Positions 1-8,869 of a stretch of DNA of 64,000 nt are shown here, piece by piece. Source of the DNA: Prevotella sp. (GTDB lineage: Bacteria; Bacteroidota; Bacteroidia; Bacteroidales; Bacteroidaceae); NCBI GenBank assembly GCA_015060535.1, contig SUYH01000006.1:62001-126000 (forward strand), read 5' to 3'. The position numbers and the translations under genes were made by a program. Below the pieces are notes generated by a model. That model ran no database searches. It was not told where the DNA came from and was given only the letters and a program-made list of their open reading frames with translations. Within the stretch, counting starts at the first letter, position 1. The number at the start of each line of letters is the position of its first letter.

Positions 1-339
1 GATGCCCAAGGGAACGTTCACAAGAAAGGCGAGACCTACTACATGCAACCCAACGAAAACAGCATGGTTACCGTAGATGCCCGTACCAACAGCTTCAAAC
101 CATACCTTGGTGTAGGCTATGAGGGTAGACTGATTAAAGGCAACGACAACTATAAGATAGGGTTCGATGCCGGCGTAATGTTCTGGGGTGGAACTCCTAG
201 CATCATTACCCACGATGGAATGGATTTAGCGAACGATGTAGAAGACATCAACGGAAAAGTGGGCGACTATGTCAAACTCATCAAGGGCGTCAAAGTCTTC
301 CCCGTATTGAACCTCCGCATTACACACACGATATTCTAA
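1..339 (+). CDS. Outer-membrane beta-barrel protein, C-terminal end (partial)
   Basis: The reading frame is open from the first base of the window, so this is the last 112 residues of a longer protein whose start lies outside. The fragment has alternating polar and aromatic strands (PYLGVGYEGRL, KIGFDAGVMFWGG) and ends in ...LNLRITHTIF. A terminal aromatic residue is typical of outer-membrane barrels recognised by BamA. I infer a porin-like or adhesin-barrel protein of the outer membrane; the substrate is unknown. A hairpin 20 bases after the stop ends the transcript. Confidence 0.7.
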   Translation, partial: DAQGNVHKKGETYYMQPNENSMVTVDARTNSFKPYLGVGYEGRLIKGNDNYKIGFDAGVMFWGGTPSIITHDGMDLANDVEDINGKVGDYVKLIKGVKVFPVLNLRITHTIF

Positions 340-360
340 ATTACTCCGAAAGAAAATAAA

Positions 361-401
361 ATTACTCCGAAAGTATTGTAAGATACTCTCGGAGTAATTT
401 T
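361..401 (+). terminator. Rho-independent terminator after the partial barrel gene
   Basis: The inverted repeat ATTACTCCGA...TCGGAGTAAT (361-398) is followed by a T run. An A/T-rich stretch on the other side could also let it end the minus-strand gene that stops at 436. Confidence 0.75.
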
Positions 402-402
402 T

Positions 403-451
403 AATAACCAAGCATTATTGGGTAATAACCCTGCCTTATTTGATAATAACC
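403..451 (-). repeat. 21-bp tandem array, GGTTATT-N4-AATAAG-N4 family
   Basis: Read on the plus strand, AATAACC occurs at 403, 424 and 445, exactly 21 bases apart. The first two copies are followed after four variable bases by ATTATT or CTTATT. The array begins inside the last codons of the secreted-protein gene that stops at 436 and runs to the terminator. The same family, including an exact 18-base match (424-441), recurs at 20184-20222. Confidence 0.65.
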
Positions 452-1572
452 TTCTTACCGTTAACAATATAAAGACCCTTTGTAGGAGCAGTTACACGGC
501 GACCTTGCAGGTCGTAGATAACCTTGGTGTCATCGGTGGTGGTAGAAACATTCAGCTCGTGAATACCCGTAGCATACTCAGCCTCTGTGACAATCTGGAG
601 TACATCGGGAGCATCAGTACTTACAGCCAAATAACACTTATTGGCTGGAAGATAAGAGATATTGCTCTTTACGAAAGCGGGCTTACCATCTGCTGTAGTT
701 CCCAACATACGCATTGTGCTAGGGTTATAGGCAGTTACATTGCGGTGGTTGGTATCCTCCACGTCGTTGCAATAGTAGTTACCCTGAAGGTAATTAGTAC
801 CATACGATGCGGTGGTAGAAGGTGACAGCAACGTTGTCTTGTTGTTTGCAGGTGTTGCACCGGCACAACGAATCAGGACAGGCAACTGAGCCGGAACATC
901 GTCCACCTCAGCAATGACGGCATAGCCAAGAGCCTTATCTACCGTCTTGACGATATAGGTCTTCATGGCTGAGTCAGAAGCTTTAAAGGGGAAACCTGCA
1001 TACAACGTAGACCAATAAGAATTGTCTTCAGTAGCCTGCACCTCTGGCTTGATTCCAAAATACTGAGTGTCACTTTGATCGACAGCTAATACCGACCAGT
1101 TACGGTTATTATTCGTGGTATTGTCATCACCTATCTGCGGATGGAAATAAGTTCCACGGACGGTATTATCAATCAAATAGCGAGTTACAGTGATGCCACC
1201 ACCACTGCCAGTAGCATAGAAACGATAGTAATCACCACGAGCTATAGCATCCAGATAGCGACCGGTCTGGTCATGCAAGTCAAGGCCTTGACCAGACAGA
1301 TTATGCTGTGTGCCACTAATATGTTCTACATAACATATTGTAGCAGGATTGAAGGCAACAGAATCCTCAAAGTTTTCGAACATATAGATGGCATCCAAGT
1401 CGGCATAAACATAATTCTTGTACGATGGACCTACCTTGAAATCTGCATTCGTATCAACAATCGACATATAGCGCTGCGTTTCAGCATTCTTCATGCGATA
1501 ATAGCCGGAAGAAATCTGGGCCATCAGCGTCAGAGGAGACAGAGCCAAGAAAAAAAGTAAGACTTTTCTCAT
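436..1572 (-). CDS. Secreted protein of unknown function with C-terminal sorting-like tail
   Basis: 378 residues. A clear Sec signal peptide (MRKVLLFFLALSPLTLMAQ) is followed by a region rich in Tyr, Thr and Asn that I do not recognise. The last 40 residues contain YDLQGRRV...GLYIVNGKKVIIK. This segment ends many secreted Prevotella proteins and resembles type IX secretion sorting tails, though it is shorter and lysine-rich. I infer export, possibly to the cell surface. The start codon lies only about 20 bases after the terminator-like hairpin of the upstream ompA-family gene, leaving little room for a separate promoter. The last codons form part of a 21-bp repeat array. Confidence 0.65.
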   Translation of the reverse strand: MRKVLLFFLALSPLTLMAQISSGYYRMKNAETQRYMSIVDTNADFKVGPSYKNYVYADLDAIYMFENFEDSVAFNPATICYVEHISGTQHNLSGQGLDLHDQTGRYLDAIARGDYYRFYATGSGGGITVTRYLIDNTVRGTYFHPQIGDDNTTNNNRNWSVLAVDQSDTQYFGIKPEVQATEDNSYWSTLYAGFPFKASDSAMKTYIVKTVDKALGYAVIAEVDDVPAQLPVLIRCAGATPANNKTTLLSPSTTASYGTNYLQGNYYCNDVEDTNHRNVTAYNPSTMRMLGTTADGKPAFVKSNISYLPANKCYLAVSTDAPDVLQIVTEAEYATGIHELNVSTTTDDTKVIYDLQGRRVTAPTKGLYIVNGKKVIIK

Positions 1573-1591
1573 TTTACCTATTGAAAAATTT

Positions 1592-1630
1592 AAAAAGAGC
1601 CTGGCCTACTTAACGTAATGCCAGGCTCTC
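1592..1630 (-). terminator. Hairpin terminator or intercistronic stem-loop after the OmpA-family gene
   Basis: The inverted repeat GAGCCTGGC (1597-1605) / GCCAGGCTC (1620-1628) is followed, reading minus, by TTTTTA. It lies between the OmpA-family stop and the next start, which is only 20 bases further on. Confidence 0.7.
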
Positions 1631-1655
1631 CACATTAAATTACTTAATACGAATA

Positions 1656-2870
1656 TTACTCTGCGATACAGATAGCTACACGGTTGTCAGCCTCCTTAGC
1701 GAATGGCTGGATAGTGTCACCCTTGTAGTCAACCTTGATGCGAGAAGCATCGATCTTGTACTGCTTAGTCAGAGCGTTGAATACAGACTCTGCACGCAGC
1801 TTAGAGAGACGCTTGTTGATGGTAGGATTACCAGTGCCGATATCAGCATAACCAGTAACCTCAACCTTAGCATTGGGGTTAGCGTTCAGATACTCAGCAA
1901 CTTCCTGTACCTTGCCAGCCTCGCTCTTAGCGATAGCAGTCTTGTTAATCTGGAAGAATACGTCACGACGGAAAGGCTCCTTCTTCTCAACAACAGCCTG
2001 AGTAACAACGGGTGCGGGCTTCTCAACAACGCGCTCGATAACCTTCTCAACTACACGCTCAACGGGCTTTGGAGCCTCGATGGTGCGAGTAGTATAGGTC
2101 TGACCGAGGTTGATTTTCACACCAGCCAGTGCGTTGAAGTACCAGTCCCAGTTGCTTGCCTTCTTACCGTTGTAACGGTCAGACAGGGTGTTAGCGTTAA
2201 CCTCAAGTCCGAGGCTTACAGCGTCAGAAACCTTGAAGTCAGCAGCTACACCAGCACGGCCGAACATGCGAACCTTTGTGCCATCCCAAGCATACGCGAT
2301 ATTCTCAGGATTGGTACCAGCCACATAGCTTACGGGGAAGTGAGCAGCCAACAGTTCAGCATTCTCCCAGTTGCTGTCCTTATCCATGCCCCAAGCAATG
2401 TTAGCACCAGCACCAGCGAATACGCTGAAGTTGAAGATACGGTTGGGGTTGTAACCGCAGAAGAGGTTTGACAGATTGAAAGTCAGGTCAATGCCAGGAG
2501 CAACATACATCCACTTCCACTTGGTGGTACCACCAGGAACGGTAGCAGCAGTAGGAGTGTAACCAGTAGTTGCATTGCCAGTGATACCGACAAATGTCTC
2601 ATCGGTGAAATCGATACCAGCGCGGCTCTGCCAAGCGTTAACAGCCAGACGAGCACCGAATACGGGAGTGAACTGACGACCTACAGTAACCTGTACGTTA
2701 GGAGAGATCAGATCCTTGAATGCAATCTCACCAAGGGTGTACTGGGCACCGCCCTGAAGCTGTATGTACCAATAAGGATTGTGTACATACTCTGTCTTAG
2801 CCTCCTGAGCTGATGCGGTGAGAACACCGCACAGCATCAGGCAAGACAAAAATACGTTCTTGATTTTCAT
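1656..2870 (-). CDS. OmpA-family outer-membrane protein
   Basis: 404 residues. There is a signal peptide ending ...TASAQ, an N-terminal beta-barrel (about 30-255) with barrel-like strands, and a linker of Val/Glu/Pro repeats (EAPKPVERVVEKVIERVVEK, about 265-295). A C-terminal OmpA peptidoglycan-binding domain (about 305-404) carries DVFFQINKTAIAKSEAGK and the NPTINKRLSKLRAESV helix. Proteins of this type tether the outer membrane to peptidoglycan. The gene follows the large lipoprotein gene by 35 bases on the same strand, so they are probably co-transcribed, and it is closed by a hairpin. High expression is likely but cannot be measured from sequence. Confidence 0.9.
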   Translation of the reverse strand: MKIKNVFLSCLMLCGVLTASAQEAKTEYVHNPYWYIQLQGGAQYTLGEIAFKDLISPNVQVTVGRQFTPVFGARLAVNAWQSRAGIDFTDETFVGITGNATTGYTPTAATVPGGTTKWKWMYVAPGIDLTFNLSNLFCGYNPNRIFNFSVFAGAGANIAWGMDKDSNWENAELLAAHFPVSYVAGTNPENIAYAWDGTKVRMFGRAGVAADFKVSDAVSLGLEVNANTLSDRYNGKKASNWDWYFNALAGVKINLGQTYTTRTIEAPKPVERVVEKVIERVVEKPAPVVTQAVVEKKEPFRRDVFFQINKTAIAKSEAGKVQEVAEYLNANPNAKVEVTGYADIGTGNPTINKRLSKLRAESVFNALTKQYKIDASRIKVDYKGDTIQPFAKEADNRVAICIAE

Positions 2871-2905
2871 AATCTTATCTTATTTTTTTTGTTTCAAACA
2901 ATGAA

Positions 2906-5239
2906 TTAGTAAACCTCAATGTAGTACTTCTTACCAGAAATCTTACCATTGTAACCCAGAGCCTCATAGATGAACTCATAGACACCCTTCTCAGTCAGAG
3001 TGATCTCAATGGGCTGGCTCAGATTGTACTTGTTGCCCTCGAGTACAGTGTTCAGATCGCCAGTGTTGTAGTTCTTGCCAGCGGTAGGACCAGTCAGGAT
3101 GGCTACATACTTCTTGAAGGCAGGAGCAACAACCTCGCCAGTCAGAGAAGTTGGATACAGCTTGATGGTCTCACCAGCCTTAACCAGAGTAGGACTGAAC
3201 CAGTTGCGGCTAGGATAGAAGTAACCCAGGCTCTGATTAGAAGCCAGCATTGCGGGCAGGATGAAGCGGTTGGGGTTACCAGCTACACTAGCGAGCTTAC
3301 CGAAGAACTTATTCTCTACATTGATAACCTTATTCAGCAGAGTGTTTATAAGATCACTAGCCTTGCCATTGATACCAGCGAGTGAACCCTCGATACCATT
3401 CTTGATAGCGTTGAACAGAGAGGTAATCTCAATAGAAGTTTGGATAGGAGTAGTAGTAGGTGTTGTTGTACCATTTGCGGTAATTGGAGTTATAGTTACC
3501 GTAATCTTGCTATTTCCATCTTTAGGAATATCAAAACCTAAGGTACCATCATCCTGATAGATCTGTCCTTGTGTAAGGGGAACATCAATAGTTTTGGTTG
3601 TAGTTGATGCTGTGAAAGGTACGCCAGGTATTGAAACATTATCATTAATATCGATGTACACCTTACCATCAGCAGTAGTTCTAATATTACCAGCAGTTTC
3701 GGGCAAACCGATTGAAATGTTAATCATACCCTTAATCTTATTGATCAGCTCCATAGAATAAGCCTTCTCCTTAGCGATAAGTGCATTCTTCAACTTAACA
3801 ACCTGAGGAGCATAGTTAACATCATACAGGAAGTCGTAACCAAGAGGCTTAGCGCTAACAGCAGCCAGCTCGTACTTAGAAACGTAGTTCTTCCAACCAG
3901 TAGTATCCTGCCACTGAGCCTGAACACCCAGCTGAGGAACGTTCTTAGGCATAGCATTCATTACAGCCAGACCGAGCTTAGCAACGTCAACTGCTGCCTT
4001 ACGAGCAGAAGTCGAAGTAAAGTTTTGAAGAATATTCTTAGCTTCAGCCCTAATTGCATCAAAATTGAAAGACAGAGCTACATCCTTAACAACATCCTTG
4101 CTGATAGTAGCAGTAGCCTTGTAGAAGCCGTTGGCAGAAGCACGACGGGCACCCCATGTCAGCACGTCATCAGTAGCCACAAGGTCAGAGAGAACGACCT
4201 TAGAAACAGCGTTGTTAGAAGAACGGAGAGAGAACTCCTTACCAGTGAAGTCAACGTTAGAGGGGTTAACGGTTACATACAATGTACCTGCATTGCCTTC
4301 GGTCTCGTCCATTACGATACCCTTGTTCACCTTAAGAGCAGCAGGACCACCGCAGCCAGGAGCCTTGATGGCCTTCAACTCGCTAGTCAGAACGCCAGCA
4401 ACACCACCTACCCAGAAGTCAGCATCGCCATCCTCGTCACCAGCGGGGAAGAATACAGGAGCATCAATCTCACCATAGTATGTAGCGAGGACATAGCTCT
4501 TCAAGCCTACGGGATAAGCAAATGTGCCATAGATAGGATTGATGGTTCCCTGAATCTCGATACCAGTAACCTCCTTCTTAAGGGTAGCAAGGATATTATC
4601 AACGTCCTCTCTCAGAGCATCAATCTGATCCTGCAGAGCTTTGTCAGCCTCCTTAAAGTCCTCAATCATTTCTGCAAGATTCTTATATTCCAAATCTTTA
4701 GCATCCTTACCAGACTTGATCCAGTTCCATGCGCTGTCAGCTACCTCAACGGCTTTATTCCACTTATCGCTATCCTTAGCAACAGTAGCAGCCACCTTAG
4801 CAGCCTTCATCATAGCATCTTCCAAGTCATCACCCCAAGCTTTCTGCATGGCGTTCTGCAGTTTGTCGATGCGAATAGAGTCGTTCCAACTACGAGCAGA
4901 GTCAGCCTTTGCCAAAGCTGTTGCATAAACAATAGCTTGGTTGTTCTTAAGAATACGATCTGCCAAAGAAGCCGTATCCTTCTCCAGAGCGTTCAGACGA
5001 GCCTGAATAGTACCCTTTGATTTGTCGTAATTAGCACCAACTTCGCCTTCGTACTTCGAAGTCAAAACATAATCCTGCATAGCAGAAACTTGAGCCAGAT
5101 AGGCAGCCTGCAGTGTTGTGTACTTCTCGTTCAGTTCAGCATAGTTGTCACCTTCGTAATCCTTACAAGACACGAAAGAGCTCGTAGCAGCTACCAAAGC
5201 AACTGCGAAGAGCAAACCATTAATGATTTTCTTTTTCAT
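2906..5239 (-). CDS. Large surface lipoprotein with N-terminal coiled coil
   Basis: 777 residues. The lipobox SFVSC places the lipidated Cys at residue 25. It is followed by K-D-Y-E-G-D, resembling the charged lipoprotein export signal that sends Bacteroidetes lipoproteins to the cell surface. Residues about 30-215 are rich in Ala, Glu, Lys and Gln with heptad character, suggesting a coiled coil. The rest is beta-rich, with Thr/Ile-rich segments, and I recognise no family. It heads a probable two-gene unit with the OmpA-family gene and has a good promoter about 115 bases upstream. A structural or adhesive surface role is possible but is inference. Confidence 0.65.
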   Translation of the reverse strand: MKKKIINGLLFAVALVAATSSFVSCKDYEGDNYAELNEKYTTLQAAYLAQVSAMQDYVLTSKYEGEVGANYDKSKGTIQARLNALEKDTASLADRILKNNQAIVYATALAKADSARSWNDSIRIDKLQNAMQKAWGDDLEDAMMKAAKVAATVAKDSDKWNKAVEVADSAWNWIKSGKDAKDLEYKNLAEMIEDFKEADKALQDQIDALREDVDNILATLKKEVTGIEIQGTINPIYGTFAYPVGLKSYVLATYYGEIDAPVFFPAGDEDGDADFWVGGVAGVLTSELKAIKAPGCGGPAALKVNKGIVMDETEGNAGTLYVTVNPSNVDFTGKEFSLRSSNNAVSKVVLSDLVATDDVLTWGARRASANGFYKATATISKDVVKDVALSFNFDAIRAEAKNILQNFTSTSARKAAVDVAKLGLAVMNAMPKNVPQLGVQAQWQDTTGWKNYVSKYELAAVSAKPLGYDFLYDVNYAPQVVKLKNALIAKEKAYSMELINKIKGMINISIGLPETAGNIRTTADGKVYIDINDNVSIPGVPFTASTTTKTIDVPLTQGQIYQDDGTLGFDIPKDGNSKITVTITPITANGTTTPTTTPIQTSIEITSLFNAIKNGIEGSLAGINGKASDLINTLLNKVINVENKFFGKLASVAGNPNRFILPAMLASNQSLGYFYPSRNWFSPTLVKAGETIKLYPTSLTGEVVAPAFKKYVAILTGPTAGKNYNTGDLNTVLEGNKYNLSQPIEITLTEKGVYEFIYEALGYNGKISGKKYYIEVY

Positions 5240-5353
5240 TGAACTTTGAATTTAATTAATATTAAAAATTTATCGTTTCTTTTATATACGTTTTTTCTCT
5301 ATTCTTCTCTCAATCACGACGCACTTTGCGGGCATAACGCCTACAAATCGCGA

Positions 5354-5384
5354 CAAAATTAGGTATTTTTTTTTAATTAAACAA
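5354..5384 (-). promoter_or_regulatory. Sigma-A-type promoter for the lipoprotein/OmpA unit
   Basis: On the minus strand, TTG (5384-5382), a 20-base spacer and TAATTTTG (5361-5354) match the Bacteroidetes -33/-7 pattern. This gives a leader of roughly 105 bases before the start at 5239. Confidence 0.6.
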
Positions 5385-5442
5385 GAAAAAGTTGTTTTTT
5401 CTTAATAAAAAATGCAAAAATCTTGATTTCATCCTATTATTC

Positions 5443-7236
5443 CTATCCTAATAGCTGTTCTATATCGTGTTGAGGGAGTATGCAAAGGATTGCTCGCCCG
5501 TCTGGTGTGTAGTTGACATTCTCGCAAGCAAAAAGATCGTTGACCAAGGTGTCCATTTCGTCGTTCGACAACAGCTGACCATACGGAATAGCTGCATGAC
5601 GGGCCAACGATAAGGAGAGGTTAGAGGTTAGAGGCGAGAGGTTAGAGATATGCTCAGTGGCGTCTGTCAGGATGTCGCGCAGCAAATTTTCGGGCTGCAG
5701 GCCTTCGAGTCCTGCTGGCACCCCATTAACAGCATAGGTAGTAGGACCTATGGGTGTCACTTCAAAGCCCAGTGTTGTCAACGACGGCAACAGGTCGGTC
5801 ATCAACACCGCTTCAGCAGACGACAATTCCACCATTTCCGGAAACAACAGACGCTGACTCTGAGCCGGTGCCTCAGTCAACTGGTGCAGGTAGCGTTCAT
5901 AGCGGATACGCACATCAGCCCGATACTGGTCGATAATCATCAAGCCAGACTTGACCGCAGTCATGATATAACGTCCCTTATATTGATAATGCGTAGGAGC
6001 AATATCTGTGATGGACGCCTGCCCAGTGACTTCTACGGCTTCAGGGAAGAGCGTTGGTTCTTCTGGAGCCGTTTCATTGGGCAAACCCTCATAGAGACGC
6101 TGCCACTCTTGCGAAGGTTTTTGCCGGAAGGGGTTGTATTGAGGGCTGGTTGTTACCTTGGGAGCAGTGATATGATCACTGCCTACAGGACTATAGGCTG
6201 GGATATCAGGACGTCCCTCGGTATCGAAGTCAATCTGGGGAATCTCGCAGAACTGACCTATGGCATCCTTGACGGCTGCAGCGAGAATCTGCCAGATAGC
6301 CTGCTCGTTCTCGAACTTAATCTCCGTCTTGGTAGGATGGATATTAACATCGATGTCGGCAGGGTTCACATCAAAGTATATAAAATAAGGTACGTGCGTA
6401 CCTATTTGTATTAGTCGCTCATAGGCCTGCTGCACTGCCTTATGAAAATAGGCATGTTTCATAAAACGCCCATTGACAAAGAAATACTCATGGGCGCCTT
6501 TCTTGCGAGCAGCTTCGGGTTTACCCGTGAACCCTGTAATCTTACACATCGCCGTATCGACACTGACAGGCAACAAGTCCTGCCCATAGCGGCGTCCATA
6601 CACATCAGTAATGCGCTGACGCAACGATCCGCTATGCAGATTCATGAGTTCCTGACCATTACTGTGCAAAGTAAAATTGATTTCCGGATAAACCAGGACG
6701 ATACGTTCAAATGCCGTCAGAATATTATTCAACTCCGTCGCATTGGTTTTCAAGAACTTACGACGTGCCGGAACATTAAAGAAGATATTGCTGACAGTGA
6801 AGCTGCTACCTACTGCACAGGAACAAGGTTCCTGACTCTCTATCCGAGAGCCCATAAGATGAAGACACGTCCCCACCTCATCCGTGGCGCGACGCGTACG
6901 AAGCTCCACCTGTGCTACAGCTGCGATGGAAGGGAGTGCCTCGCCACGAAAGCCCATCGTATGGAGTGAAAACAGGTCATCAGCTTTCCGAATCTTCGAC
7001 GTAGCATGACGTTCAAAAGCCAGACGAGCATCCGTCTCCGACATGCCACACCCGTTGTCAATCACCTGGATAGACGTGCGTCCTGCATCTACCACCAGCA
7101 CATTGATGGTCGTAGCGCCAGCATCCACAGCATTCTCTACCAACTCCTTAATCACGGAAGCCGGACGCTGTATCACCTCACCAGCAGCTATCTGGTTGGC
7201 AACACTATCGGGAAGAAGCTGTATGACGTCCGTCAT
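5443..7236 (-). CDS. mutL: DNA mismatch repair protein MutL
   Basis: 597 residues. The N-terminal GHKL ATPase has IAAGEVIQRPASVIKELVEN, the DNGCGM motif and the TMGFRGEALPSIAAV motif, followed by transducer and dimerisation domains. MutL couples mismatch recognition by MutS to strand incision. The C-terminal domain carries an unusual Ser/Leu/Asn stretch (ISNLSPLTSNLSLSL, about residues 530-544) encoded by tandem 7-8 bp repeats just before the conserved ARHAAIPYG segment. The start overlaps the end of the OstA-like gene by 32 bases, and the gene is the last of the guaB-ppiC-surA-ostA-mutL run. Confidence 0.95.
   Translation of the reverse strand: MTDVIQLLPDSVANQIAAGEVIQRPASVIKELVENAVDAGATTINVLVVDAGRTSIQVIDNGCGMSETDARLAFERHATSKIRKADDLFSLHTMGFRGEALPSIAAVAQVELRTRRATDEVGTCLHLMGSRIESQEPCSCAVGSSFTVSNIFFNVPARRKFLKTNATELNNILTAFERIVLVYPEINFTLHSNGQELMNLHSGSLRQRITDVYGRRYGQDLLPVSVDTAMCKITGFTGKPEAARKKGAHEYFFVNGRFMKHAYFHKAVQQAYERLIQIGTHVPYFIYFDVNPADIDVNIHPTKTEIKFENEQAIWQILAAAVKDAIGQFCEIPQIDFDTEGRPDIPAYSPVGSDHITAPKVTTSPQYNPFRQKPSQEWQRLYEGLPNETAPEEPTLFPEAVEVTGQASITDIAPTHYQYKGRYIMTAVKSGLMIIDQYRADVRIRYERYLHQLTEAPAQSQRLLFPEMVELSSAEAVLMTDLLPSLTTLGFEVTPIGPTTYAVNGVPAGLEGLQPENLLRDILTDATEHISNLSPLTSNLSLSLARHAAIPYGQLLSNDEMDTLVNDLFACENVNYTPDGRAILCILPQHDIEQLLG
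5614..5649 (-). repeat. Tandem TTAGAGG-type repeat inside mutL
   Basis: The plus strand reads gaggttaga/ggttagagg/cgagaggttaga, a degenerate 7-9 bp tandem repeat. It encodes the Ser-Leu-rich loop of the MutL C-terminal domain. It resembles the short-period repeats at gene junctions elsewhere in the window. Confidence 0.7.
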
Positions 7237-8851
7237 TCTGTTTTGTTCGTTTGGGTAACTCGCGACGCTTTTCCTCTTTCATCTCCGTTCCTGCCTTCTT
7301 GGGGCGCCAATTAAAAATATCCTCCTTATTCAATGGACGAATATAATCAAACCACGCATATTGAGGCAGGAAATACTTGTCGGGGGGTATCTGCGACATG
7401 GGATAGAGCACACCTGAAGGTTTCTCCATCCAAATTTTCTTCATCTTACGATTCTCAAGAAACATCTTCATCAGCGGTGTCTCCGTATAGTTCAAACCTA
7501 TCAGCGTGCTATCAGACTCATCAACCGGATAATAGATGATCAGCACATTGTCTATCGCATGCGTCTCACGTATCTCGCCCTTCTGGAAGAAAGCCTTCAT
7601 ATCCTTTGACTGCACCTGATTGAAATGCACCGAGTCAGGCATCTGCTCGACAGAGAACGCCTGATTGATGACATGAGCATGATCAATGGTTGAATCCTTC
7701 ATGTATACACGTATCTCCTCCCCTACCAGCTGCTGATTCATGTTCCATACAATAGGATCCTTATACATCGTCATGCAAGAGTCCTTCGAATTGTACACCA
7801 ACGAGTCGCAGACGGCCTGCACATCTACTCGATAGGCGCGAACCTTATTGTAGGCATGAATCTTACGATAGGCAGAATCCGTTCGGATATTGAAAGTGAA
7901 TATCTTAAACGTGTCGGCATGCATATACAAGGTGTCACGTTGCGAGAAATCCATAGCTACAGCACGTTTGGTCGACATCGCATAACCCGTAGAGTCGTTG
8001 TATTCGCAATAGTCACCCGTCAGTCTGTTTTTGTTGACGGAATCGGTATAGACGACATTACTGTACGCATAGTTCGTACCATCGCTGGGATTATGATAGA
8101 CACTATCGCCTATCAGCGTCTTACCACCATCGCGAATCACAGAACGTCCGAAGAGCTCCGAGCGCTCCGTCTTGGTATTGTAATAGCCGTCTTCACTATA
8201 AATCCGACTACCTCCCGAAGTGATTGTAGAAGGTCCCACGATATGCGCCCTCGAGGACTGTGTGTCATAATACAGCGAGTCGGTAGTCAGGAACATTTTT
8301 TTGTCTTTCAATTGCACATCGTAATAGAAGACAGCCATCTTAGTATCTGTATGATACTCACCCCAGTCAGAAGTCAGCACCGACGTGCCGTCAACCAGTT
8401 TACCACCTTCGAAGAAATTTCCGAAATTGTACATTCGGTCATAGTCCAGTGAATCGGTATACAGCGTCGACTTACGATGCTTCAGTATCACGTTATAGCG
8501 GGCCTGTGCCAACTGGTCGTTACCGTCATAGTAGGCATAGTCACTCGTCAGACGGAGTGTGTCGCCCTGTATCATCTTCACATGTCCGAAAGCCTCGAAC
8601 GAGTTGGAAGTCTCGTAGAAATGGGCACTATCACAATAGAGATCAGCACCTTGATGTCGGAAATGTACATGGCCGTGCAACACCTGAGCATCACCATTAC
8701 GATACTGGTCATAGTGCAGATTGTCAGAATGGACAAGATATACTCTCTTGTCCTCCGTCTTCTTACGGGGAGGACGCTTCCTGGCTGGGGTCATAGCAAA
8801 TACCATACCCAACACAATCAGACCTACTATGATAGACAGGAATCTCTTCAA
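7205..8851 (-). CDS. OstA-like/LptA-type periplasmic protein
   Basis: 548 residues. An N-terminal hydrophobic segment (FLSIIVGLIVLGMVFAMTPA) suggests export or anchoring. The body is a series of beta-jellyroll repeats with the OstA/LptA pattern, such as LHGHVHFRHQGADLYCDSA, FEAFGHVKMIQGDTLRLTSD and TLIGDSVYH. The family carries lipopolysaccharide across the periplasm with LptD. I infer a role in LPS export or outer-membrane assembly, which fits the neighbouring SurA-like chaperones. It ends inside mutL (32-base overlap) and begins 18 bases after the surA-like gene, so it belongs to the guaB-mutL operon. Confidence 0.85.
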   Translation of the reverse strand: MKRFLSIIVGLIVLGMVFAMTPARKRPPRKKTEDKRVYLVHSDNLHYDQYRNGDAQVLHGHVHFRHQGADLYCDSAHFYETSNSFEAFGHVKMIQGDTLRLTSDYAYYDGNDQLAQARYNVILKHRKSTLYTDSLDYDRMYNFGNFFEGGKLVDGTSVLTSDWGEYHTDTKMAVFYYDVQLKDKKMFLTTDSLYYDTQSSRAHIVGPSTITSGGSRIYSEDGYYNTKTERSELFGRSVIRDGGKTLIGDSVYHNPSDGTNYAYSNVVYTDSVNKNRLTGDYCEYNDSTGYAMSTKRAVAMDFSQRDTLYMHADTFKIFTFNIRTDSAYRKIHAYNKVRAYRVDVQAVCDSLVYNSKDSCMTMYKDPIVWNMNQQLVGEEIRVYMKDSTIDHAHVINQAFSVEQMPDSVHFNQVQSKDMKAFFQKGEIRETHAIDNVLIIYYPVDESDSTLIGLNYTETPLMKMFLENRKMKKIWMEKPSGVLYPMSQIPPDKYFLPQYAWFDYIRPLNKEDIFNWRPKKAGTEMKEEKRRELPKRTKQNDGRHTASSR

Positions 8852-8869
8852 TTCTTAACTCCTAATTCT

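Noticed and set aside
4025..5020. Long plus-strand open frame opposite the lipoprotein gene (331 codons)
   Set aside because: No recognisable motif or start signal; the minus-strand frame has a lipobox, promoter and coherent composition.
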